Origin: Arachis hypogaea
Taxonomy: Eukaryota; Streptophyta; Magnoliopsida; Fabales; Fabaceae
Assembly: GCF_003086295.3 (NCBI RefSeq)
Contig: NW_027255453.1
Location: forward strand, 1 to 64,000
Direction of reading: 5' to 3'
DNA length: 64,000 nt
Shown here: positions 1 to 9,335 of the stretch, piece by piece
Layout of the letters: every line of letters starts with the position of its first letter
How positions within the stretch are numbered: position 1 is the first letter of the stretch
Notes under the pieces: model-generated
Databases searched by the model: none
Told to the model about the DNA's origin: nothing
The model's input: only the letters and a program-made list of their open reading frames with translations
Made by a program: the position numbers and the translations under genes

Positions 1-10
1 AATTTAATTT

Positions 11-45
<35 letters not shown>

Positions 46-3000
46 CACGATATGCTATTTTTTATAAATAGAATAATTTTTAAAATTTAAACTTTTTAAT
101 TTTTGTTTATTGGATATTTTTTAAATCTTTATTTTTCAACTTTTTGGTAAAAAGATTTTTTTTAGTTTCAAATTTAAAATAAAAGTTTTCATCTTTTTTT
201 TGTCTTCCTAATATTGCTGGTTTATTTTATTTTTTAATTTTCAATAAAAAATTTAATTTTTAAATTTAAAAATTCATAAAAATGAAAATTTTGTCTTTTC
301 AAATCCTAAATTTTTTTCAAGAACATTTTTTATTTTTTTAATCACCGGATAATGCTATTTTTTCATAAATGCAGAATAAATTAATTTTAAAATTTAAAGT
401 TTTAAATTTTTGTTTATTGGATATTTTTAAAATCTTTATTTTTCAACTTTTTGGTAAAAAGATTATTTTTTAGTTTCAAAATTTAAAAATAAAAAGTTTT
501 CATCTTTTTTTGTCTTCCTAATATTGCGACTTTATTTTATTTTTTAATTTTAATAAAAATTTAATTTTTAAATTTAAAATTCATAAAAAGAAATTTTGTC
601 TTTTCAAATCCTAATTTTTTTCAAGAACATTTTTTATTTTTTAATCACCGGATAATGCTATTTTTTCATAAATACAGAATAAATTAATTTTAAAATTTAA
701 ACTTTTTAAATTTTTGTTTATTGGATATTTTTTAAAATCTTTATTTTTCAACTTTTTGGTAAAAGATTATTTTTTTAGTTTCAAAATTTAAAATAAAAAG
801 TTTTCATCTTTTTTTTCTTCCTAATATTGCTGGTTTATTTTATTTTTTAATTTTCAATAAAAAATTTAATTTTTAAATTTAAAAATTCATAAAATGAAAA
901 TTTTGTCTTTTCAAATCCTAAATTTTTTTCAAGAACATTTTTTATTTTTTTAATCACCAGATAATGCTATTTTTTCATAAATGCAGAATAAATTAATTTT
1001 AAAATTTAAATTTTAAATTTTTGTTTATTGGATATTTTTTAAAATCTTTATTTTTCAACTTTTTGGTAAAAAGATTATTTTTTTAGTTTCAAAATTTAAA
1101 AATAAAAAGTTTTCATCTTTTTTTTGTCTTCCTAATATTGCAAGACTTTATTTTATTTTTTAATTTTAATAAAAAATTTAATTTTTAAATTTAAACATTC
1201 ATAAAAAGGAAAAGTTTTGTCTTTTCAAATCCTAAATTTTTTTTCAAGAACATTTTTTATTTTTTTAATCACCGGATAATGCTATTTTTTCATAAATACA
1301 GAATAAATTAATTTTAAAATTTAAACTTTTTAAATTTTTGTTTATTGGATATTTTTTAAAATCTTTATTTTTCAACTTTTTGGTAAAAAGATTATTTTTT
1401 TAGTTTCAAAATTTAAAAATAAAAAGTTTTCATCTTTTTTTTGTCTTCCTAATATTGCTGGGTTTATTTTATTTTTAATTTTCAATAAAAAATTTAATTT
1501 TTAAATTTAAAAATTCATAAAAATGAAAAATTTTGTCTTTTCAAATCCTAAATTTTTTTCAAGAACATTTTTTTATTTTTTTAATCACCGGATAATGCTA
1601 TTTTTTCATAAATGCAGAATAAATTAATTTTAAAATTTAAACTTTTTAAATTTTTGTTTATTGGATATTTTTTAAAATCTTTATTTTTCAACTTTTTGGT
1701 AAAAAGATTATTTTTTTAGTTTCAAAATTTAAAAATAAAAAGTTTTCATCTTTTTTTTGTCTTCCTAATATTGCAGACTTTATTTTATTTTTTAATTTTA
1801 ATAAAAAATTTAATTTTTAAATTTAAAATTCATAAAAAGAAAATTTTGTCTTTTCAAATCCTAAATTTTTTTCAAGAACATTTTTTATTTTTTTAATCAC
1901 CGGATAATGCTATTTTTTCATAAATACAGAATAAATTAATTTTAAAAATTTAAACTTTTTAAATTTTTGTTTATTGGATATTTTTTAAAATCTTTATTTT
2001 TCAACTTTTTGGTAAAAAGATTATTTTTTTAGTTTCAAAATTTAAAAATAAAAAGTTTTCATCTTTTTTTTGTCTTCCTAATATTGCTGGTTTATTTTAT
2101 TTTTAATTTTCAATAAAAAAATTTAATTTTTAAATTTAAAAATTCATAAAAATGAAAATTTTGTCTTTTCAAATCCTAAATTTTTTTCAAGAACATTTTT
2201 TTATTTTTTTAATCACCGGATAATGCTATTTTTTCATAAATGCAGAATAAATTAATTTTAAAATTTAAACTTTTTAAATTTTTGTTTATTGGATATTTTT
2301 TAAAATCTTTATTTTTCAACTTTTTGGTAAAAAGATTATTTTTTTAGTTTCAAAATTTAAAAATAAAAAGTTTTCATCTTTTTTTTGTCTTCCTAATATT
2401 GCAGACTTTATTTTATTTTTTAATTTTTAATAAAAAATTTAATTTTTAAATTTAAAATTCATAAAAAGAAAATTTTGTCTTTTCAAATCCTAAATTTTTT
2501 TTCAAGAACATTTTTTATTTTTTTAATCACCGGATAATGCTATTTTTTCATAAATACAGAATAAATTAATTTTAAAATTTAAACTTTTTAAATTTTTGTT
2601 TATTGGATATTTTTTAAAATCTTTATTTTTCAACTTTTTGGTAAAAAGATTATTTTTTTAGTTTCAAAATTTAAAAATAAAAAGTTTTCATCTTTTTTTG
2701 TCTTCCTAATATTGCTGGGTTTATTTTATTTTTTAATTTTCAATAAAAAATTTAATTTTTAAATTTAAAAATTCATAAAAATGAAAATTTTGTCTTTTCA
2801 AATCCTAAATTTTTTTCAAGAACATTTTTTTATTTTTTTAATCACCGGATAATGCTATTTTTTCATAAATGCAGAATAAATTAATTTTAAAATTTAAACT
2901 TTTTAAATTTTTGTTTATTGGATATTTTTTAAAATCTTTATTTTTCAACTTTTTGGTAAAAAGATTATTTTTTTAGTTTCAAAATTTAAAAATAAAAAGT

Positions 3001-4699
3001 TTTCATCTTTTTTTTGTCTTCCTAATATTGCAGACTTTATTTTATTTTTTAATTTTAATAAAAAATTTAATTTTTAAATTTAAAATTCATAAAAAGAAAA
3101 TTTTGTCTTTTCAAATCCTAAATTTTTTTCAAGAACATTTTTTATTTTTTTAATCACCGGATAATGCTATTTTTTCATAAATACAGAATAAATTAATTTT
3201 AAAATTTAAACTTTTTAAATTTTTGTTTATTGGATATTTTTTAAAATCTTTATTTTTCAACTTTTTGGTAAAAAGATTATTTTTTTAGTTTCAAAATTTA
3301 AAAATAAAAAGTTTTCATCTTTTTTTTGTCTTCCTAATATTGCTGGTTTATTTTATTTTTTAATTTTCAATAAAAAATTTAATTTTTAAATTTAAAATTC
3401 ATAAAAATGAAAATTTTGTCTTTTCAAATCCTAAATTTTTTTCAAGAACATTTTTTATTTTTTTAATCACCGGATAATGCTATTTTTTCATAAATGCAGA
3501 ATAAATTAATTTTAACAATTTAAACTTTTAAATTTTTGTTTATTGGATATTTTTTAAAATCTTTATTTTTCAACTTTTTGGTAAAAAGATTATTTTTTTA
3601 GTTTCAAAATTTAAAAATAAAAAGTTTTCATCTTTTTTTTGTCTTCCTAATATTGCTGGTTTATTTTATTTTTTAATTTTCAATAAAAAAATTTAATTTT
3701 TAAATTTAAAAATTCATAAAAATGAAAAATTTTGTCTTTTCAAATCCTAAATTTTTTTCAAGAACATTTTTTTATTTTTTAATCACCGGATAATGCTATT
3801 TTTTCATAAATGCAGAATAAATTAATTTTAAAATTTAAATTTTAAATTTTTGTTTATTGGATATTTTTTAAAATCTTTATTTTTCAACTTTTTGGTAAAA
3901 AGATTATTTTTTTAGTTTCAAAATTTAAAAATAAAAAGTTTTCATCTTTTTTTGTCTTCCTAATATTGCAGACTTTATTTTATTTTTTAATTTTAATAAA
4001 AAATTTAATTTTTAAATTTAAACATTCATAAAAAGAAAAGTTTTGTCTTTTCAAATCCTAAATTTTTTTTCAAGAACATTTTTTATTTTTTTAATCACCG
4101 GATAATGCTATTTTTTCATAAATACAGAATAAATTAATTTTAAAAATTTAAACTTTTTAAATTTTTGTTTATTGGATATTTTTTAAAATCTTTATTTTTC
4201 AACTTTTTGGTAAAAAGATTATTTTTTTAGTTTCAAAATTTAAAAATAAAAAGTTTTCATCTTTTTTTTGTCTTCCTAATATTGCTGCTTTATTTTATTT
4301 TTTAATTTTCAATAAAAAATTTAATTTTTAATTTAAAATTCATAAAAATGAAAAATTTTGTCTTTTCAAATCCTAAATTTTTTTCAAGAACATTTTTTAT
4401 ATTTTTTAATCACCGATAATGCTATTTTTTCATAAATGCAGAATAAATTAATTTTAAAATTTAAAGTTTTAAATTTTTGTTTATTGGATATTTTTTAAAA
4501 TCTTTATTTTTCAACTTTTTGGTAAAAAGATTATTTTTTTAGTTTCAAATTTAAATAAAAGTTTTCATCTTTTTTTTCTTCTAATATTGCAGACTTTATT
4601 TTATTTTTTTTTTAATAAAAATTAATTTTTTTTAAATTCATAAAAAAATTTTTCTTTTCAATCTATTTTTTTAAAACATTTTTTTTTTTTTTAATTATT
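1..4699 (+). repeat. AT-rich satellite array, block 1 (A-B dimer organisation)
   Basis: Tandem repeat with a monomer of about 310-318 bp. A landmark (gtcttcctaatattgc) recurs about 15 times, near 205, 520, 828, 1138, 1456, 1773, 2085, 2400, 2714, 3030, 3343, 3655, 3968, 4284 and 4590. Two monomer types alternate. Type A has a ctggt head after the landmark, ttttcaataaaa, atgaaaa and atgcag. Type B has a cagact head, ttttaataaaa, agaaaa/aggaaaag and atacag. The dimer period is about 630 bp, with one A-A doublet at 3343/3655. AT content is well above 80 percent. No gene is visible. The first 60 bases and 4560-4699 are degraded by base loss. Confidence 0.95.
14..45. repeat. poly-T run at the window start
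   Basis: A run of 32 T replaces the usual T-rich stretch before the caccggataatgc segment of the monomer, and that segment is itself missing bases. A damaged consensus is more likely than a true expansion. Confidence 0.6.
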
Positions 4700-4870
4700 T
4701 GTAAAGGTTAATTAACGCTAATTATCCTATAATGAGAATTTTCTAGAAGCTAAATGTGATTTTATGGCTAATGTGATAGAGGAGACTGAGACGAGAATTT
4801 TGGTACCAATTTATAGGATTCGGACCAAGATTGGACCGAACGGGCCAAACCGGGCCAATTGGACCCAAAG

Positions 4871-4928
4871 TGGGCCCTTGGCCCAACATAATTTAACCAA
4901 AACCCTAGTTTTCAGCACTCTCTCTCCT
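4871..4928 (+). promoter_or_regulatory. Candidate LTR promoter: site II motifs, telo-box, pyrimidine patch
   Basis: In order: TGGGCCC (4871-4877), the reverse site II form GGCCCA (4880-4885), an AT-rich TATA-like stretch (about 4887-4895), the telo-box AAACCCTA (4900-4907) and a CT repeat (4918-4928). Site II plus telo-box is a known pairing in plant promoters of ribosomal-protein and cell-cycle genes, and Y-patches sit near plant start sites. The same arrangement is kept in the 3' LTR (13115-13151). Promoter activity is inference. If transcription starts here, U3 is only about 220 bp. Confidence 0.45.
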
Positions 4929-6256
4929 CATTTGTTACACACACAAGCTGAAATTGAGAGAAAGGGAGAAGAACACTCTCTCAAGTTCTTTCTCTCACTT
5001 GATCTTCAAACCACCATAACATTTGATCTAGAGCTCCGATTGCCGCCCCGTTTGCGGCCACGCGTTCACCGTGGAGAGCTCTACAAAACCCATACAACCA
5101 ATCTTGAGGTAAGCCACGTATTGCTGTTCGAATCTCAGCCCTTATTTTCGAGTTTCATGGGTGAAATGTTGAGATTTTGGGTTCTTTGATGTTATAGGAC
5201 CCAACTCTCTTGAAGGAGAAGGTTAATCTTGTCTCCTTGGACCTTGGGTGTGGTAAGATTCTCAACCCTAGTGTAATTTGTGATTTTATGATGTTTGGGT
5301 TTTGAGATGTTGTGTATGGGTATGATGGTTATGGCCTAGGTTGTGTGTGTGTGGATATTGGAGCTTGATTGGTGATTTTGAAAAGCTTGGAAAGGGCTTG
5401 GTGGTGAAAAATCTGTTCTTGGAGGTATTGAGGCCTTGAGAGCTTGTGGATAAGTGGTTTGGAAGTGCTCCGGGTGAGCTTGGGAAAATCGGCTAAGGTA
5501 TGGTTTCGGTTTCCCGTATCTAATATGTAATGTGGTAGGAAATACTTAGGCTAGAGGCCCTAAGATAGGCATTGAATGGTTGATGTTGTTGAATAATTGA
5601 GATATATGATGTGGTCATATATATGATGATGATTATTGATGCCTTGGTGGTATGATGTATGAGAAATATGCATGTTGTGATATATGCTTGATGATTGGTT
5701 ATGGTTGAATTGTGGGTTGAACCATGTTTATGGTGAGTATGTTATTGATTGTGTACAATGATGATTTAGTGGAATTGGTGTTGTTGATAATTGGCATGAG
5801 AAAGAGTGTATAATATGTCAATATGTTTGAGTTTGAGCCACTGGGTGAAGTGGGTTAGAATGATGAGATAGTGATTTTGTATATTGTGGTAAATCTCAAT
5901 GTGTGAGTTGAGGAGGCTTGATGTTGAAATTGATGTATTTTGATTGATTTCAAAGAAAAGGGATGAAAATGGCATGTTTTGATTGATTTTGAAAAGAGTT
6001 GGAAATGGCTTGTTTGAAAATGGCACTTTGTGGTTTTTATGAAAATATGATTTTTGGGCATACTTTGGTGGGACATAACTTGGATTACGGATCTCTGTTT
6101 TGTGCCAAATTTGTTTAGAAATGAAATTGGATCCGGGATGTCCATGCCGTGCGAAGAACGGGTGAAAAACGATTTAAAATGAGAAAGTTATGTCCGTTGG
6201 AAGATTGGGGTTTAAATTGGTGAATTCTGCAGCTTTTAACTTAGAAAATTTTTAGC

Positions 6257-6575
6257 AGAATGACCCCTTGCGCGTGGGCGCACTTGGCGCGTGCGCGCCG
6301 TTCTTCCCGAAATTTGTCATCCACGCGTGAGCGTGATGTGCGCGGGCGCGCCGATTGTGCTGCACCCAATGCCCAGCCATTTTCCAGAGACTTATGCCAG
6401 AACTGTGCCAGTGTTGTGCCTGGGGCACGAGAACACCCACGCGTACGCGTGGTTGACGCTTACGCGTCGATTGGCAAATGTTTAATCCACGCGTTAGCGT
6501 GCATGACGCTTGCGCGTCGATGAAGTTTTGAGGCCACTCCCGCGTGCGCGTAGAGTGCGCGTACGCGTGGACCTG
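6257..6575 (+). repeat. CpG-dense ACGCGT palindrome cluster inside the LTR
   Basis: About 320 bp of GC-rich sequence packed with ACGCGT, GCGCG and related words, set in an otherwise AT-leaning LTR. It includes the perfect 16-bp palindrome ccacgcgtacgcgtgg at 6437-6452 and a near-palindrome gacgcttacgcgtc just after it. CGCG words match the known CAMTA-type CGCG box; a regulatory role is speculation. The cluster is conserved at 14513-14820 and 33249-33560. Confidence 0.8.
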
Positions 6576-6830
6576 TTTTCATCCCAAAGTTGATTTTTGA
6601 GTTTTAAAAGCCAAATTTCATACTTCTAAGCCTCCGATCTCACCACTTATATCTTAAATCATTATGATAAGTCTAGCTATGAGAGAAGGAGCTAGTGGAT
6701 GTGGTAACTTGCGAGTGAAGCAAGGAAAAATGAATAATCAATGAGGATCATTGATGATTATGTGAGATGTGGAGGATGGTGGTGGAAGTGCTTGTTATGC
6801 CATTGGCCGAGGGGCTGTAATTGTTTATGA

Positions 6831-6923
6831 ATTGGCTGGTTCTGGATTGAACCGTGAGCCGGAATAGCTGTGTATGCTATGAATATTGGCTGGTTATGGA
6901 TTTAACCGTGAGCCGGAATGGCT
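6831..6923 (+). repeat. Short direct duplication within the LTR
   Basis: Two copies of a roughly 39-bp unit (6831-6869 and 6885-6923) containing attggctggtt and accgtgagccggaat, with a few mismatches and a period of 54 bp. Both other LTR copies carry it. Confidence 0.8.
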
Positions 6924-7988
6924 AATATGGATGTTGATCCATGGATGAGAATTCATGCATGTTTATGCTGAATTATTGATAATTGTGATTTGCACTTCCA
7001 CTATCTGAGATACGAGTTTCCCTGGGTAGTAGCAGTGGCTAGCCACCACGTGCTCCAGGTTGAGACTTGATACTCTGTTGACCCTATGTCATAAGTGTGG
7101 CCGGGCACTGTGAAAGACCCGGATGAGCTCGTCCCCATAAATATTCACCAGTGAGGGTGATGGATATGGATCATGATTATGATCAAGTTTATGACGAGTA
7201 TAACTCGAGTTGGGGATGCATGACAGAGGGACGGTCCAATGGTTAGCTACCAGGACTTGTCGGGTTGGCTCTATAACCGACAGATGATATCATCAGCCAC
7301 TAGGGACAGGCATTCATCATATGCATACTATGTGAATTGTTTGAGATTGCCTATTTGACTGCATATTACTTGCTAATTGTCTAAATGCCTTAACTGCTCC
7401 TATTTGTATATTCCTTGCTTGATATAACTGTGTTTGCTATTTTATACTCCTGCTGGTGGTTGGGAGGTCTGAAGGAATTGGTAAGGGAAGTATTAGTTAG
7501 ATTGAAGAATCCTTAGTCAGTTGCCTTGTATGGTTTAGCTTGTTTATAAGCTTGGATATTATCTGGAGGAAGTTCTAGGATTGCCTTCGGCTTTCCTCCA
7601 TTATTATGTATTATATATGTGGAAGCTGTTACCATGCTGGGGACCTCTGGTTCTCACCCATGCGGATTTTGTGGTTTTCAGATGCAGGACGTGAGGTTTC
7701 CCGTTGAAGCAAGCTGGAGACTTCTATACTCGCGAAGATCCTTTGTTCTCGGGGCTATGTTTTGGTTTATATGTTTTGCTTAGATACTTTTATCTCCATT
7801 AAATAATACAAACTGTGATGACTCCTCTTATGGGAGATTTTGGAGAATAGGTTTTATGTATTTGTGTCCCTTTGGGTTTCCTTTGGGGTTTTCCTTATTT
7901 TATCATATGTATATATTGTTATGCTCGGACCGGTTATCTTCGCAGCCGGATCTTGAGTATTGATATTCCTGTTTTTGGCACTCCTTTG

Positions 7989-8000
7989 TATATATATAAT
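7989..8000 (+). promoter_or_regulatory. TATA-like site near the 3' end of the LTR
   Basis: The string tatatatataat lies about 215 bp before the LTR end. If used, transcripts would start near 8030 and R-U5 would be about 190 bp. It competes with the 4871-4928 candidate; sequence alone does not decide. Confidence 0.3.
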
Positions 8001-8218
8001 CTCGCGTTGGTTTATCCTTATTCGTTACGTTATCGAGCGGAGTGTTGCGCTTTTGAGTTGCGGTTTTTTGTTTACCCCTTTTTCTACAAAGGCTCCTAGT
8101 TATAATCAACCATTCATACTACTATACGTACTAAATTTTTATTTTAGAGGTCGTAATACCTTGCCATCCTTGAATTATGACTTAAGCATAAGACTCTGTA
8201 TGGTAGGGTGTTACATTA

Positions 8219-8230
8219 TGGTATCAGAGC
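8219..8230 (+). other. Primer-binding site, initiator tRNA-Met
   Basis: TGGTATCAGAGC lies 3 bp after the LTR end and is complementary to the 3' end of plant initiator tRNA-Met (ending CTGATACCA). It primes minus-strand cDNA synthesis. Twelve bases match perfectly. Confidence 0.93.
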
Positions 8231-8432
8231 AGTTCGTTCCTGTAGAGCCTGAGGGATGGACTGATTATGCTTCTGTGCATTCTCTGTGTGTGTGTTATGT
8301 GCTATTAGTATATCTGCTTGATATAATTGGCATAAACGTTCATGAGCATGCATTTGGGACTTTGAAGCACTAGACTTCCGATATTGAGACTGATCAACTT
8401 AATATCGATTGTTTGGTGTGTATAGGAACCAG

Positions 8433-9320
8433 ATGGCGCCTCGTGGACGCGGTAGAGGTAGTGCGAGAGGTCGTACGAATGCTCGTGCACCGGAGAATAA
8501 CCCTAATGACCCGGTGAACTTTATGACTGCGTTGGAGAACATGGCTGCTGCTATGCAAGCCACTGCTGAGGCTCTTGGTCAACAGATGAACAACCATGGT
8601 AATGATGGAGGTGGAGTTCAGGGCCCGATGACACTGGCAAACTTTTTGAAGGTGAATCCGCCTAAGTTCAAGGGAACTACTAGTCCGACTGAGGCTGATA
8701 CATGGTTTCAGGCTATAGAGCGAGCACTGCAAGCACAAGTGGTACCTGAAGGGCAGCGTGTCGACTTTGCTACCTATATGCTTGTCGGTGAAGCGTCGCA
8801 TTGGTGGCAAGGCATCCGACGTCTTCTGCAGCAGGGTGATGACTATATCACTTGGACTGTTTTCCAAGAGGAGTTCTATAAGAAGTACTTTCCAACTTCT
8901 GCTAGGACGGCTAAGGAACTTGAATTGTTACAGCTGAAGCAGGGTACTATGTCCATATCGGAGTATACTGACAAGTTTGAGGAGCTATTCAGGTTCTCTC
9001 GTATGTGTCAAAGGACTCCGGTGGAATATGAGGAATGGAAGTGTGTTAAGTATGAAGGAGGACTCCGGAGTGATATTTTCAGTTCAGTGGGACCAATGGA
9101 GATTAGGACTTTCTCCGAGTTGGTGAACAAGTGTAGGGTTGCTGAAGAGTGTGTGAAGAGGGCAACTGCTGAGAAAGGGACTCACAGAGGATCATTCCCA
9201 CAGAACCGAGGGAAGAGTTTTGCACCTAGAGGTCCGTCTTTCAAGAGGGGAAGCTCTTTTAGGAGGTCCAACAACAACAACAACTCCCAAGGAAAAGGTT
9301 TGGGAAACAGCCTCAAATGA
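8433..9320 (+). CDS. gag: Gag capsid protein of chromovirus copy 1
   Basis: Gag forms the cytoplasmic particle in which element RNA is reverse transcribed. The first ATG is at 8433, just after a possible splice acceptor (gtgtatag), and opens with an Arg/Gly-rich N-terminus (MAPRGRGRG), usual for this clade. A retrotransposon gag core follows (motifs such as NPPKFKG, ADTWF and ASHWWQG), then a basic RG/Asn-rich tail. The frame meets TGA at 9318-9320 and TAG at 9333-9335, then pol continues in the same frame from 9336. Copy 2 has one extra base in each of three homopolymers here (near 9293, 9315 and 9340) and reads through. Gag and Pol are therefore probably one polyprotein, and this stop is a small lesion or a consensus error. 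Confidence 0.88.
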   Translation: MAPRGRGRGSARGRTNARAPENNPNDPVNFMTALENMAAAMQATAEALGQQMNNHGNDGGGVQGPMTLANFLKVNPPKFKGTTSPTEADTWFQAIERALQAQVVPEGQRVDFATYMLVGEASHWWQGIRRLLQQGDDYITWTVFQEEFYKKYFPTSARTAKELELLQLKQGTMSISEYTDKFEELFRFSRMCQRTPVEYEEWKCVKYEGGLRSDIFSSVGPMEIRTFSELVNKCRVAEECVKRATAEKGTHRGSFPQNRGKSFAPRGPSFKRGSSFRRSNNNNNSQGKGLGNSLK

Positions 9321-9335
9321 TCAAGCTTGTACTAG

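Larger units (their letters stand above)
4700..8215 (+). repeat. 5' LTR of chromovirus copy 1
   Basis: Starts TGTAAAG and ends GGGTGTTACA; the termini form an imperfect inverted repeat. It matches 12930-16457 along its length. The first 60 bp have lost several bases relative to the other two LTR copies. Contents: promoter-like motifs at 4871-4928, a candidate splice donor at 5109, a long T/G-rich non-coding stretch, an ACGCGT-rich island at 6257-6575, a 54-bp-period duplication at 6831-6923 and a second TATA-like site at 7989-8000. Short open frames here have no recognisable domain and I treat them as chance. Confidence 0.95.

Noticed and set aside
2060..2180. Internal duplication of the monomer (ttgtctt words about 91 bp apart)
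   Set aside because: Shared words are short and AT-rich; no consistent sub-period divides the 315-bp unit.
4764..5189. 141-codon frame at the start of the 5' LTR
   Set aside because: It overlaps the promoter-like region, is not open in the better-preserved LTR copies because of base losses here, and shows no domain.
6252..6523. Short Arg/Ala/His-rich frames on both strands over the CpG island
   Set aside because: They arise from GC-rich sequence without stops; frames on both strands and no conserved start argue against coding.
8216..8432. A tRNA gene suggested by the tRNA-like string after the LTR
   Set aside because: Only the 12-bp complement of the tRNA 3' end is present; this is the primer-binding site.
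8394..8867. 157-codon frame antisense to gag (and its twin at 35380-35853)
   Set aside because: Mirror of the gag coding sequence; no domain.
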